This document shows positions 23,729-33,454 of a DNA stretch of 64,000 nucleotides, piece after piece. Source of the stretch: DASVUC01 sp038237225. Lineage in GTDB: Bacteria > Planctomycetota > Phycisphaerae > Tepidisphaerales > Tepidisphaeraceae. The notes under the pieces were generated by a model, which saw only the letters and a list, made by a program, of their open reading frames with translations, was not told where the DNA came from and ran no database searches. How positions within the stretch are numbered: position 1 is the first letter of the stretch; every line of letters begins with the position of its first letter. The stretch spans positions 1 through 64,000 of the forward strand of contig JBBRYX010000011.1 of NCBI GenBank assembly GCA_038237225.1, read 5' to 3'. The position numbers and the translations under genes were made by a program.

Positions 23729-26116
23729 TTACGGCTTGGCGGGTGCGTCGACCGTCACATTGACCGTGGCAACGGCGGGGTTGCCTTTAGCGTCGATCGC
23801 TCGGACGGCAATCTGATGCACACCAGGCTTAAGCCCGCTGATGCTGAAGTTCACATTCTCGTCCAGACTGTCCGCGATCTTATCCGAAGGCAAAACGCTC
23901 TGCCACTGTTCCGACGAATCGACCGTATAACCGAAGCTGGCCAGGGTGCTGGTGCGATCCGAGGCCGCAAATTCAACCCGAACCGCGCCCGCGCCGGTCG
24001 CGGATTTCAAACCGCTGACCACCGGCGGCGTGTTGTCCACGATCAGCGGATCGCTGATCCGGCTCGTCTCCCGCCCGCTGCCCGGCGCATTCGCCAGCTC
24101 ATCAGATGCAACCACCTTCAACTCATACCACCCATCGCTCGCGCTGCGGGTGTCCCATTCGAAGTTCGCTTCCTTGATCTTGTCCTTCAAAAGGATCCAC
24201 GGCGACTGCGACCCTCTCCGAAAATAAAGGCGGTACTGCAATTCATCGCCGTTCGGATCCGAGCCCTCCCAAGTGAGAGCTTCCGTGTGATTCGCCGTCG
24301 CCGGTGCAACGATCGCGGGCGCTGCGCCGTTCCCCGCGTTCTCACCGCTCTTGCCGGCAGATGAACTCGTTTTGATCGACTTGATCACCGGCGCCAGATT
24401 CGGACTCTGGTACGAAACGTCCACATCATCCAGCACCGGCGTCTTCTTCCCATCGCTCGTGGCCAGCGTCAGCCGATACTGAAGAAAACGCGCCGCCGGC
24501 GCCGTCACCGACAGAAACTCCTGCGCCGATGTCGATTCCGTCCACTTCGACCAGAACGTGTCATTCGGCTCAGAAATATTGCCGCTGCGCGCCTGCACCT
24601 TGATTGACGTGCCCGCCGGCAGAGAACCATGAAGCTGCATCTTCCCAAACCGGCTCACCTGCTGCGCATCCAGTACCGCACTGGTATATGTGCCCTCACT
24701 CGCGAAGCCCTCTGTCAGCGCCGAAATCGACCCCGTGTTCGCAAGCCCAAGGATGATTCGCCCTGGAACCGGCAGCAGCGCCATCACCTGCTTTGCTTCC
24801 ACGTTCGCCAGCGCAACCGTCTCTTCCTGGTCCGGATTAATCTGATAGATCTGCCCTTCATTTCCGGTCCCGACCAGCAGCGCCCCATCGTTCACGATCA
24901 TCGACATCACCAGCACCGGCTGGCGGAATATCTCGTGAACAAGTCCCTCTTTGTCGATTCGATAGATCGCGTTGCCTCCTTCGCGCGGTTGCCCCGTCTC
25001 TGCACCCCGAGGCATAATCCCGCTCGGCGGCGTGATCCCCACCGAAGGCGTCGGCGCCGTCGATGGTACCGGATGTCCGCCCGGCGGAATCGGTCGCCGC
25101 GGTTCATGAGCCTTGGTTTTCGTAGCGCTGGATTGCGTCGCGATCACATCCAGCAGCATCAGCTTCTTCACGTCGTCCTTCTTATCCTTCGACTTGCCCT
25201 TCGGAATCGGATCCGGCTCCCCGGGATTCGGATTCGGAACCTCCGGTGGCTTCGGCTCCGGACGCGCCGGCGTCGGAATCGGAACCCCGCTGCCGCTCTC
25301 AGGTCGGCCAATCTTCTCGGTTGCGCTGGCCGCTTCCGTCTCACCCGCCTGCTCCATCGCCTCAGCCGTCCCCGCGTAAAGGTTCCCCTTACCGTCCAAC
25401 GCGAGCGCGCCGATCTCAGATTCCGGCGCATCATGAACCACATACGCTTCCTTCGTCTTCCGGTTGATCCGATACACAAGCCCATCCGGATCGGTGCCCA
25501 CGTAAAGAAGATCCTTCCCGTCCGAAACCATGCACAGAAGATTGTTCTCATCCGTATCCAGAAGAACTTCGTGCGACCCATCCGGCTTGATCTGATAAAG
25601 CTGCCCCGTCGGCCCCGTCCCCGCGTAAATCGTGCCGTCGACAGCCTGCGTCATGCACCAGATATAGTGCACGCCCTCCGCCGAAAAAAGCTCCTTTGGC
25701 TTATCGCCCGGTTTCGCAATGCGATAGATCTTCCCCGTCTCACCCCCGGTGCCGATCAGCAGGCCGTTCTCTTTGTCGACGATCAGCGAGAACACATTCG
25801 TCACATCATCGAGCTTGATCAGCTCTTTCACCTTGTCGCCCTTAATCTGAAGCACCACGCCCTGTGGCCCAGTCCCCGCATACACCGTCCCATCCTTCGC
25901 CGCCGCCAGCGCGTACACAGCACTTACCTTCGCATCCTGCTCCAGCAGTGTCTTCACCGCGCGCGATAACTTCAGATCCCCAAGATTGGTGACGACCACG
26001 TTCTCCATCGTCCCATTCTTAAAGTCCCCCTCATTCGTATGCGTCCAATGAGAGGTCTGCACCGCCAACGCCGGCAAACCAATCGCCGCGATAACCAAGC
26101 CAATCCACTTACTCAT
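23729..26116 (-). CDS. Exported beta-propeller protein with C-terminal Ig-like domains
   Basis: A 795-residue exported protein. The signal peptide is MSKWIGLVIAAIGLPALA. Residues about 60-280 and 385-480 contain propeller blades with recurring YAGTGPxGxVYxI patterns (DGTVYAGTGPQGVVLQIKGD, GTIYAGTGPTGQLYQIKPDG, GTGNEGQIYQIN). A Pro/Gly-rich low-complexity linker (about 280-385; PEPKPPEVPNPNPGEPDPIP) interrupts the propeller. The C-terminal third has Ig/fibronectin-like strands (WEGSDPNGDELQYRLYFRRG, GWYELKVVASDELANAPGSG). It shares the minus strand with the S55 peptidase upstream and rpmH downstream. Function unknown; an extracellular binding scaffold is likely. Confidence 0.75.
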   Translation of the reverse strand: MSKWIGLVIAAIGLPALAVQTSHWTHTNEGDFKNGTMENVVVTNLGDLKLSRAVKTLLEQDAKVSAVYALAAAKDGTVYAGTGPQGVVLQIKGDKVKELIKLDDVTNVFSLIVDKENGLLIGTGGETGKIYRIAKPGDKPKELFSAEGVHYIWCMTQAVDGTIYAGTGPTGQLYQIKPDGSHEVLLDTDENNLLCMVSDGKDLLYVGTDPDGLVYRINRKTKEAYVVHDAPESEIGALALDGKGNLYAGTAEAMEQAGETEAASATEKIGRPESGSGVPIPTPARPEPKPPEVPNPNPGEPDPIPKGKSKDKKDDVKKLMLLDVIATQSSATKTKAHEPRRPIPPGGHPVPSTAPTPSVGITPPSGIMPRGAETGQPREGGNAIYRIDKEGLVHEIFRQPVLVMSMIVNDGALLVGTGNEGQIYQINPDQEETVALANVEAKQVMALLPVPGRIILGLANTGSISALTEGFASEGTYTSAVLDAQQVSRFGKMQLHGSLPAGTSIKVQARSGNISEPNDTFWSKWTESTSAQEFLSVTAPAARFLQYRLTLATSDGKKTPVLDDVDVSYQSPNLAPVIKSIKTSSSAGKSGENAGNGAAPAIVAPATANHTEALTWEGSDPNGDELQYRLYFRRGSQSPWILLKDKIKEANFEWDTRSASDGWYELKVVASDELANAPGSGRETSRISDPLIVDNTPPVVSGLKSATGAGAVRVEFAASDRTSTLASFGYTVDSSEQWQSVLPSDKIADSLDENVNFSISGLKPGVHQIAVRAIDAKGNPAVATVNVTVDAPAKP

Positions 26117-26150
26117 ATTTCTCCATCATCAAACTCGCCCGTTACTTCTT

Positions 26151-26250
26151 GTAGCGGCGACGCCTGCGTCGCGGTCTTCTCTTACCCCCTCGCCCGCTAC
26201 CCCGGCCTGCGACGAGCTTCGTCGAGTCAGAGACGCCCGGGCTGCGGGTC
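26151..26250. repeat. Dispersed repeats, families D and E (copy 2)
   Basis: Family D (26151-26176) is followed directly by a family E-like stretch (CTTACCCCCTCGCCCGCTAC and onward, including CGACGAGCTTCGTCGAGTC). It fills the gap between the S55 peptidase gene and the propeller gene. Confidence 0.7.
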
Positions 26251-26265
26251 GCGCATCGCCGAGAT

Positions 26266-28299
26266 TCACGGCTCCGGCGCCGTCTCCGGTCCCCCCGCCG
26301 CCGGCAACTCCGTCTTCGCCTTCGGCCCTAGCTTCGGTTCATCCAGCTTCTGCAACACCGCCCCCTCCTTCTTAATCACCTTCCCACCCGCCGTCTCAAC
26401 CCGATCCTCCTTCTCGACCGTGAGCTCAAGCTGAGCATTGCCATTCATCACCATTTCCATCGGCATCGATTTCGTCGTCGAACTCACATACGCCGTCGTA
26501 TTGCTTCGTCCCGCGCCCATAATCACCTGCCGACGCGACCCGGGAAGATTTGGCATCGCCGCGCGACCGATCGCAACCCCATCGGGCTGCCTCACCAGTC
26601 GCATGTACAGCGCGTTGTGCCTGATCGCGCTGATGTCCCGAAGCACCGCGAACATCTCCTTCGTATTCTCCGCCGAGAAACGAAACGGCTTGCTTCCCTG
26701 CTCATCGCTCAGGTATTGCTCCCACCCCGACAGCACAAACTGAAACTTCCCATCCTGCAAATCGTGCGGCAACTCAAACTCGATCGGCAATATCGATTCC
26801 TCCCCTCGGAACGGCCGATAGTTCACAAACGCTTTCACCGTCTCCCCCGGCCGATACTTCAGCTTCTGCGCGTTCATCCACAGGATCTCCGCCGACCGAG
26901 ATTCCGGCGTGATCTTCACCGTCCCATCAATCTTCCGCACCGCGACTTCCTCAAACGGATTATCCGATGCGGCGATCATCGGACTCCCAATCGCCAGGAA
27001 CAGCGCAGCCGCACTCGCGTCCACATCGGTGTTGTTGACCCGAACCTTTTGCCCATTGTCGAACTCCACATTCAGATCGTAATCCAGCGTGTGATGCTCA
27101 GGCAGATCGTGAACCCCCGTCACCGCAGCCATCACCGCCGCCGTCGAAAGCAGGGGGGTCAGCTTGCGATGCCATGCGCCCTGAAACGCATAGCTCCTCT
27201 CTCCTGATCCATCCGTGTATGCAACCTTCACGTTGATCGGAATGGTCCGCGGGATCTCCCCGATTTTCCCAGCGACGCCGACGGTTTCATCCGCATACAA
27301 CGTCCCGTAAGTCTTCGTAATCGCGCCTAGCTTAAAACTGGTCATCAGGTTCGCGATCACCGCATTGATCTCCCCCGCGCCCACCGGAAGCGACACCGGC
27401 CCTTCATTATTGAACGGATGCCCAAACCCCACCAGATAAGGCCCCTGAACCTCCGTGCATGTCCCAACCGCCGTCATCTCCACATCGCCCGTGATCAGCG
27501 GAATCGCCAGCACCGATCCCGGTTCCAGCTTCGCTTCGGCAGAAGGATTCGTCGTCCCGACTCCACTAATCCCGCCCGCCTGCAACGGCACCAGTCCGTA
27601 AGCTCGGAACAGCGGCTCAAACTCGCTCAGCACCTTGCTCGGCAAACCGCTCGTCATCAGCGGCGTCGCCAGCGGTCGAAGCTTCCCCACCGCATCATCT
27701 TCCATCCCCAGCCGAGGATTCGGCTTCATACTCTCCATCGACGCCAGCGGAAAATTCCTCGGCGGCTTCGTCATCCCCGGCAAAAACATCGAATCACTCG
27801 CAACCCACCGTCGCGGCGCCGAAACCAGCCCACGCTTCGCAGTCGCCCCCGCCGCCGATTGCGTGACGGCTTTAATATGCCGCTTGATCTCCAGCATGTA
27901 CTCGATCGGCTGCACCCCGCCCACAGGATCTTTCATCAGCGGCCACCCATACGCGAACGCCCCAATCATCCGCTCCTTCCCCGTACCGTCTTTCAAGAAA
28001 ATCGGCGACCCGCTCATCCCCGCAATGCTCCCCGTATGCTCCAGGTTCGCCCCCTTGCACTGCACCAGCACCACATCATACTTCGGATTAAAGTGCTTCA
28101 AGACCGACAGCACCTCCACATCAAACCGCTCGATCTTCGTCCCCTTGAAAACGCTCAGCCCATACCCCTTCATTCCCACCTTCACCTCCGAAACCCGCAT
28201 GTGCCGCCCCGGATCAAACTTTGGCCCCTCTGCACCTTCGGCCAAAGCGACGCCAGACACCATAAACAACGTCAGAACCGCAACTGCGAATGCACGCAT
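26266..28299 (-). CDS. Exported SpoIVB-type (S55) serine peptidase-domain protein
   Basis: A 677-residue exported protein. The signal peptide MRAFAVAVLTLFMVSGVALA follows the ATG at 28299. Residues about 30-150 match the S55/SpoIVB domain: RVSEVKVGMKGYGLSVFKGT, then SIAGMSGSPIFL, where the Ser is the expected nucleophile, and YGWPLMKDP. In Bacillus SpoIVB is a sporulation signalling protease, but nothing here points to sporulation; planctomycete homologues are large outer proteins of unknown role. The rest of the chain is beta-rich without a named domain. It is followed by the propeller gene on the same strand, so the two may act together at the cell surface. Confidence 0.8.
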   Translation of the reverse strand: MRAFAVAVLTLFMVSGVALAEGAEGPKFDPGRHMRVSEVKVGMKGYGLSVFKGTKIERFDVEVLSVLKHFNPKYDVVLVQCKGANLEHTGSIAGMSGSPIFLKDGTGKERMIGAFAYGWPLMKDPVGGVQPIEYMLEIKRHIKAVTQSAAGATAKRGLVSAPRRWVASDSMFLPGMTKPPRNFPLASMESMKPNPRLGMEDDAVGKLRPLATPLMTSGLPSKVLSEFEPLFRAYGLVPLQAGGISGVGTTNPSAEAKLEPGSVLAIPLITGDVEMTAVGTCTEVQGPYLVGFGHPFNNEGPVSLPVGAGEINAVIANLMTSFKLGAITKTYGTLYADETVGVAGKIGEIPRTIPINVKVAYTDGSGERSYAFQGAWHRKLTPLLSTAAVMAAVTGVHDLPEHHTLDYDLNVEFDNGQKVRVNNTDVDASAAALFLAIGSPMIAASDNPFEEVAVRKIDGTVKITPESRSAEILWMNAQKLKYRPGETVKAFVNYRPFRGEESILPIEFELPHDLQDGKFQFVLSGWEQYLSDEQGSKPFRFSAENTKEMFAVLRDISAIRHNALYMRLVRQPDGVAIGRAAMPNLPGSRRQVIMGAGRSNTTAYVSSTTKSMPMEMVMNGNAQLELTVEKEDRVETAGGKVIKKEGAVLQKLDEPKLGPKAKTELPAAGGPETAPEP

Positions 28300-28364
28300 A
28301 GATCGGGAATGGTAGTCAGACACGCTGGAACAAGGTAGAGGCCTGATGATATACTGACGACAGC

Positions 28365-28934
28365 ATGACGACCGCCGCCATCAAAACCGTATTCACCCCT
28401 GATGATCTTCTGACGTTGCCCGATGCGGTCGATTATGAACTGGTCGACGGACAATTGGTGGAGCGTCATATGGGATCCAAGTCGAGCGCGGTTGCATTGG
28501 TAATCGGACACCTGCTATTGACATTCGTGAAGCACCGTCGCCTCGGGCATGTGTTTACCACCGATTGCGGTTATCGATGCTTTCCAGCATTCCCGGACCG
28601 CGTTCGAAAGCCCGATGTCTCGTTCATTCGAACCGGGCGCCTGCCGAACGAGCGCCTCCCCGAAGGTTATGTCACCATTCCCCCGGATCTCGCGGTGGAG
28701 GTGCTCTCTCCGGGCGATCTCGCCTATGAAATCGACGAAAAGGTCGAGCAGCACCTCGCCGCCGGCGTCAAACTCGTCTGGGTCGTTAACCCCAACACCA
28801 GGAATGTTCGCATTCATCGCCCCAAAGATTCCAAAGACGGACCCATCAGCACGGTCTCGGACTCAGAATCCATCTCCGGCGAAGACGTTCTTGCCGGTTT
28901 CACCTGCAACGTGAACGACATCTTCGAAGTCTGA
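28365..28934 (+). CDS. Uma2 family (DUF820) putative endonuclease
   Basis: A 189-residue PD-(D/E)XK-fold protein of the Uma2 family. It has the typical N-terminus FTPDDLLTLPDAVDYELVDG with the conserved Glu, then VRKPDVSFIRTGRLPNERLP (Asp), PPDLAVEVLSPGDLAYEIDE (Glu-x-Leu/Lys region), and the C-terminal GVKLVWVVNPNTRNVRIHRP. Such proteins are highly multiplied in planctomycetes and cyanobacteria, and their true activity is uncertain. It is divergent from the S55 peptidase gene. The 226 bp after it have no recognisable feature. Confidence 0.88.
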   Translation: MTTAAIKTVFTPDDLLTLPDAVDYELVDGQLVERHMGSKSSAVALVIGHLLLTFVKHRRLGHVFTTDCGYRCFPAFPDRVRKPDVSFIRTGRLPNERLPEGYVTIPPDLAVEVLSPGDLAYEIDEKVEQHLAAGVKLVWVVNPNTRNVRIHRPKDSKDGPISTVSDSESISGEDVLAGFTCNVNDIFEV

Positions 28935-29160
28935 TAGCCGCACGTTGACAGCTTTTTTTGCCAGTGTTACTCTCCATCAAACGGGCCCGGCATTGACGTA
29001 AGCCAGCGGTTCGGAACTCCAGCTTCGTTCTTCGCCTGACGAAAGATCCCTCAATCTCGCCGCCGGTGACCGAAGTCCGCGTTCCTCACACTGACCCACG
29101 CAATTCTCTAAAGCCCACGTCTTAAAACCCAAGGGGTGTTGTGTTTTCCAAGGGTGTCGC

Positions 29161-29910
29161 GTGACCAGCGATCTTCATAACCGCGCCGAGGCCATTCTCG
29201 GATACACGTTCAAAGACCCAAACCTTCTCAAAGAATCATTGACGCACGCGTCAATCGCCGACCATCGCCTCAACAGCAACGAGCGCATGGAATTCCTCGG
29301 CGACGCCGTGCTCGACCTGATTATCTGCGAAGCCCTCTACAAACGCTTCCCCGAGCAACTCGAAGGCGACCTGACGAAGGTCAAATCCGCCGTCGTCTCC
29401 CGACGCACCTGCGCAGAGGTCTCCAAAGAGACCGGCCTCGTCGATCTCCTCATCATCGGCAAAGGCATCAGCGCCCGCGAGCTGATGCCCAGCTCCCTCG
29501 CCGCCGCTGTCTACGAATCCATCGTCGCCGCCATCTATCTCGACGGAGGCTTCGACGTGGTGAAGGAATACGTCCTCCGCACCATGACGCCAAAGATCGA
29601 GCTGATCGCCTCCAACACGCATCAGCACAACTACAAAGCGGTTCTGCAACAGCACGCCCAAAAAATCATGACCTCCACCCCCATCTACGAGCTGCTGGAC
29701 GAAAAGGGTCCCGATCACAGCAAGTGCTTCGAGGTCTGCGTCACCGTCGACGGCCGGCGCTTCCCATCCGCCTGGGGTCCCAACAAAAAAATGGCCGAGC
29801 AGAAAGCCGCCCTCCTCGCCCTCGAAGAACTCGGCGTCTTCCCCGCCGATGAGGTGACCCTGGCCATCGAACAAATGGCCAGTCTCGACAGCACCAGCCC
29901 CGACAAATAA
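29161..29910 (+). CDS. rnc: Ribonuclease III
   Basis: RNase III cleaves double-stranded RNA during rRNA maturation and in regulation. The 249-residue product has the nuclease signature NERMEFLGDAVLDLIICEAL (metal residues Glu and Asp), the second acidic cluster SLAAAVYESIVAAIYLDGGF, and a C-terminal dsRNA-binding domain (VCVTVDGRRFPSAWGPNKKM, AEQKAALLALEEL). The start is a GTG at 29161. Length is normal with a 20-residue extra tail. It stands alone; no era gene follows. Confidence 0.95.
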   Translation: MTSDLHNRAEAILGYTFKDPNLLKESLTHASIADHRLNSNERMEFLGDAVLDLIICEALYKRFPEQLEGDLTKVKSAVVSRRTCAEVSKETGLVDLLIIGKGISARELMPSSLAAAVYESIVAAIYLDGGFDVVKEYVLRTMTPKIELIASNTHQHNYKAVLQQHAQKIMTSTPIYELLDEKGPDHSKCFEVCVTVDGRRFPSAWGPNKKMAEQKAALLALEELGVFPADEVTLAIEQMASLDSTSPDK

Positions 29911-30018
29911 ACAACGGAACCTCTGAGTAACCACCCCTCGACCCGCGAATTCCCAGCGCCGTGGTCGCTTCAGCGACATGTCTCGGGTTTATTCAGACGT
30001 CTCGAATCGGAGCCTTTA

Positions 30019-30053
30019 GAAAAAGAGGACGCGAACAGGATGTTCGCGTCCTC
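30019..30053 (-). terminator. Intrinsic terminator of the Ser/Gly/Ala-rich protein gene
   Basis: On the minus strand GAGGACGCGAAC (30053-30042) pairs with GTTCGCGTCCTC (30036-30025) across five bases and is followed by TTTTTCT. Twelve perfect pairs. Confidence 0.9.
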
Positions 30054-30088
30054 AATTCAGTCAAAAAAATCGGTCAGGCGATTGGGTC

Positions 30089-31363
30089 CTATTTCCCCGG
30101 CGTTCCCGAGGTGCCGGCACCCGAGGCCCCGGAAGTCCCGGTTCCGCTGGTGCCCGCAGGTCCGCCCGAAGTCGCGCCTGACGTTCCCGTTCCGGTCGAA
30201 CTACCGGCGGCGCCGCTCGCGCCACTCTGACCCGACGTTCCGCTCGCGCCGCTAGCGCCACCCGGGGCGCTTCCGCTCGCACTGAACGCCAGCAGAACCG
30301 AGTGCGAAATCGCTTTGGCCGCTTCGTTGGCATCGCTCGGCCACTGCGCCTTCTTCTCATCACACTTCTGCAACTGCTGCTGAATGTTCTGCACCAGTTG
30401 ATTGCCATCCGTGATCGCGGCCGTGCTGATCTTCCACTCGCCGCCTTCCTTCATCAGCGGAACGCGCGCTTCCTGCATGCCATGGCTCGCCGGAATCGTC
30501 ACCGACACCATGTTCGTGCTGCTGGTCGCGCCAGCTTGCCCCGCGCTCGCGCCCAGACCGCTGCTGTCGGTGCCGCTTGCACCTGCGCTCGCGCCGATAC
30601 CGGTTGTACCGCTCGCGCCTGAAGTCGCAGTCGCGCCTGAAGTCCCAGTCGCGCCGCTCGCGCCCGTCCCGGAAGTCTCAGCGCTTCCGCTCGTACCAGC
30701 GCTCGCGCCCGTGGCGGACTTATCGCTCGCGCCGGCACCGCTGGAGCTCGCGCCGATCCCGGACGGACTCGATGCATCGCTGCTCGCGCCAAGACGGGCG
30801 CCTGCGGATTGAGCCGCGGAACCCAGCGCGCTATTCACTTGGAAAAAATCCTGGCTGAACACCACTTCCGGATTCTTCGACAGATCCAAATCCTGTCCAT
30901 ACTTCTGCTTGAAGTCGGTCTTCAGTTGCGTCACAGCCTGCGAAAGCTGCTGGCCCGCCTGATCCAGGTTCGTCAAACGAGCCTGATCCGTAGCGGAAAG
31001 GCACTTCTTCAACTGCTGCGCATCTCCCGAGATCACCGCTTGCACGGTCTTCGACAATGCTTGCCGAACCCCATCCTGATTGATCGCCTGATTGGCGCCG
31101 CTGGTCGCTCCAGCCAAACCCTCCGAGCCCGAGACCCCGCTCGTCGTTCCGCTGGCTCCGGTCTGACCAGCCGCCTGTCCGCTGGCACCCGGGGTTGTCT
31201 GTCCACTGCTTTGCCCCGCCGCCCCCGCCGCCTGCCCAGCCGGCTGCGCGGTCGTCTGGCTCGACTTCGGGTCGGTCGATGATGAAGACTGCTGCCCCCA
31301 AACCACACCTGCTCCGCCGACGGCCAAAACAGCCGCGGTCAGAATCTTAATACTTCGCTGCAT
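30089..31363 (-). CDS. Exported Ser/Gly/Ala/Thr-rich low-complexity protein
   Basis: A 424-residue protein. The signal peptide MQRSIKILTAAVLAVGGAGV is followed by a QQSSSSTDPKSSQTTAQPAG-type linker. A folded helical region (about 110-180) reads VRQALSKTVQAVISGDAQQL and LNQAGQQLSQAVTQLKTDFK-like text, and a second (about 290-365) contains SVTIPASHGMQEARVPLMKE and LVQNIQQQLQKCDEKKAQWP. These are separated and ended by GASG/TSGxSG repeats of Ser, Gly, Ala and Thr. The second region looks like a SnoaL/DUF-type stress domain, but I cannot name it. A strong Shine-Dalgarno (AGGAGGT) precedes the ATG at 31363. The 384 bp upstream, to the MFS gene, show no gene. Confidence 0.75.
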   Translation of the reverse strand: MQRSIKILTAAVLAVGGAGVVWGQQSSSSTDPKSSQTTAQPAGQAAGAAGQSSGQTTPGASGQAAGQTGASGTTSGVSGSEGLAGATSGANQAINQDGVRQALSKTVQAVISGDAQQLKKCLSATDQARLTNLDQAGQQLSQAVTQLKTDFKQKYGQDLDLSKNPEVVFSQDFFQVNSALGSAAQSAGARLGASSDASSPSGIGASSSGAGASDKSATGASAGTSGSAETSGTGASGATGTSGATATSGASGTTGIGASAGASGTDSSGLGASAGQAGATSSTNMVSVTIPASHGMQEARVPLMKEGGEWKISTAAITDGNQLVQNIQQQLQKCDEKKAQWPSDANEAAKAISHSVLLAFSASGSAPGGASGASGTSGQSGASGAAGSSTGTGTSGATSGGPAGTSGTGTSGASGAGTSGTPGK

Positions 31364-31747
31364 AAGAGACCTCCTGTCCAAAACGTTTCCCAAAAGGGAA
31401 ACAGGTTAATGAAAACTGAACGGTTGAGCCCGATTACAATAAGTTGCGGTCGGGCATCCCAACGAGACAGAGACACGCTTGCCTTCGCCGGGTTGGTGCC
31501 GACATCGCCCGCAAATGACGCGCCCTCTTCTCGAGTCCGCAAACTTCTGGACCCATAACCGCCCCTGAAGATCGCTCAATCGCTTTCGCGCCGCTCCCGC
31601 TCGCTTCCCAAAAAAATTCTACTCGCGAAACCTTGTCCTACCGCGCCGCCGCTCGACTGACATGTAACGTCGCACCTCCCCTTGCCGATAAAAGACTCGA
31701 AGACTGTTGGTAAGCGTTCACGACGAAGTGAGAAAGAGCCCCCCGCG

Positions 31748-33340
31748 ATGTCTCAGGAAAGTATCTGCTCATCGAAAGTAAAGCTCGTCGTCCCAAGCAT
31801 CTGCACTTCGGGTGATAGGCCCCGCCGCAAAGGCGGGGTTACATCCGAGGACCAAATCATCCGCCGTCCCGCCGTCCGCAGCGCCATGAAAATGGTCACC
31901 GTCTCCTGGATCTTCGGCTCAGTCTGGGTCACTGCCACCGCCGGCGCTCCCTACTCCCTCTTCGCCCGACACCTCCGCGCCAGCGAGTTCCAGATCGGCC
32001 TCCTCGCCGCCCTCCCTTTCATCGCCTCATTCATTTCCCTCCCCGCAAGCCTCCTCACCGAGCGCACCGGCGCCCGCAAAAAAATATTCCTCACTTGCCT
32101 CTACGCGCAAAGATTGCTCTGGATCCCCATCGCCCTCGTGCCCCTCTGGATCGTCTCCCACGGCGGCATCACCTCCTCCAGCACCGCCGTCCTCGTCTTC
32201 CTCGCCCTCACATTCCTCATGCACTGCACCGGAGCGGCAGGGGGGCCCGCCTGGCTCAGTTGGATGGCCGACATCGTTCCCGCCCGCCTCCGCGGCAACT
32301 ACTTCTCCCGCCGCCGCTGCTGGGGAATCCTCTCCTCAATCCCCGTCGCCCTACTCGTCGGCTGGATCGTCGACCGCTGCACCGGCGCCACCTCCGACAG
32401 CTACACCATCCTCCGCTGCTGCGCCTTCATCTTCGCCTTCAGCGCAATCTTCGGAGTCATCGACATCCACATGTTCCATTACGTCCCCGATGTCCCCATG
32501 CCCCCGCGCAAGAGCGTCCCGATGATGAAGATGCTCGCCGAACCCCTCCGCGATCGCGAGTTCCTCTGGTTCGGAGGATTCATCGCCACCCTCACCTTCG
32601 CCCTCAGCTTCATGGGCCAGTTCGTCACGCTCTACCTCATCGACAAAGTCCATGTCAGCGGAATCGGCATCCAACTTATGCTCCTCGTCGCCCCCGGCAT
32701 CGCACAACTCGCCACCCTCTCCGCATGGGGACGCGCCGTCGACCGCCTCGGCAAAAAACCCGTCCTCGCCATCGCTTCCCTTGGCCTCGTCCCCGTCGGA
32801 CTCGGCTGGTGCCTCATGGGACACGGGTGGATCTGGCTCGGCTATCTCCTCTCCGCCGCCGGCGCTGCACTCTGGGCCGGAGTCGAGGTCGCCAACCTTA
32901 ACCTCGTCCTCGATTTCGCCGGTTCCAAACAGTCCGGCAACTGCGACGCCGAGTCCTCCGGCACCAACTACGTCGCCGTCAACTCCATCATCATCAACGT
33001 CGCCGGTTGCCTCGGCGGTCTCTCATCCGGCGTCATCGCGTCACTCCTGCGCAACTGGCACTGGGACCCCGGCATCCTGGGACTCCACCACTGGTCCTTC
33101 TACGAAATCCTCTTCGCCCTCAGCGGCATCCTCCGCCTCTTCGCCGTCGTCCTCTTCCTCCCCCACATCCACGAAAAAGGCGCCGGCACCGCTACCGAAA
33201 CCCTCCGCTTCATGACCGCCAACATCTACAACAACCTCTTCAACGCCCTCCTCGCCCCACTTAAAATGCTTTCACCCACCCGCCCTGCGCCAGCCCCTCA
33301 GCAACTTCCCGCCCCTACCCCCTATCGCCGCGCCGCTTAA
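31748..33340 (+). CDS. MFS transporter
   Basis: A polytopic membrane protein of about 530 residues with roughly 12 hydrophobic segments, for example WIFGSVWVTATAGAPYSLFA, FQIGLLAALPFIASFISLPA and GWCLMGHGWIWLGYLLSAAG. The loop LTERTGARKKIF after helix 2 is the MFS motif A equivalent, and ASEFQIGLLAALPFIASF is typical of a planctomycete MFS group. The start is uncertain: the frame is open back to 31682, and bases 31818-31840 carry a CCCCGCCGCAAAGGCGGGG hairpin inside the coding frame. ATG at 31748 or, less likely, 31886 are the choices. Substrate unknown. Confidence 0.78.
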   Translation: MSQESICSSKVKLVVPSICTSGDRPRRKGGVTSEDQIIRRPAVRSAMKMVTVSWIFGSVWVTATAGAPYSLFARHLRASEFQIGLLAALPFIASFISLPASLLTERTGARKKIFLTCLYAQRLLWIPIALVPLWIVSHGGITSSSTAVLVFLALTFLMHCTGAAGGPAWLSWMADIVPARLRGNYFSRRRCWGILSSIPVALLVGWIVDRCTGATSDSYTILRCCAFIFAFSAIFGVIDIHMFHYVPDVPMPPRKSVPMMKMLAEPLRDREFLWFGGFIATLTFALSFMGQFVTLYLIDKVHVSGIGIQLMLLVAPGIAQLATLSAWGRAVDRLGKKPVLAIASLGLVPVGLGWCLMGHGWIWLGYLLSAAGAALWAGVEVANLNLVLDFAGSKQSGNCDAESSGTNYVAVNSIIINVAGCLGGLSSGVIASLLRNWHWDPGILGLHHWSFYEILFALSGILRLFAVVLFLPHIHEKGAGTATETLRFMTANIYNNLFNALLAPLKMLSPTRPAPAPQQLPAPTPYRRAA

Positions 33341-33350
33341 TCAACTCGGC

Positions 33351-33380
33351 GCGCGTTAGCGGTCCGCTTGCGCGGCGCGT
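33351..33380. repeat. Dispersed repeat, family C (copy)
   Basis: GCGCGTTAGCGGTCCGCTTG followed by CGCGGCGCGT, a diverged copy of the family C hairpin, between the MFS gene and the nucleotidyltransferase-fold gene. Confidence 0.65.
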
Positions 33381-33454
33381 TTTCTTCACCCCGTCTCACT
33401 CTCAGGCACCCCGTTTGCCTCCTCGTCTTAAGGCTTCTCAGAAGGGCATCCCGC

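Noticed and set aside
24629..25969. A 446-residue open frame on the plus strand, and similar ones at 27418-28338
   Set aside because: Arginine-rich antisense shadows of the beta-propeller and S55 genes, with no homology I can recognise.
31682..31747. Longest start of the MFS transporter
   Set aside because: The extra residues are charged, unlike the family, and lie next to a palindrome-bearing segment.
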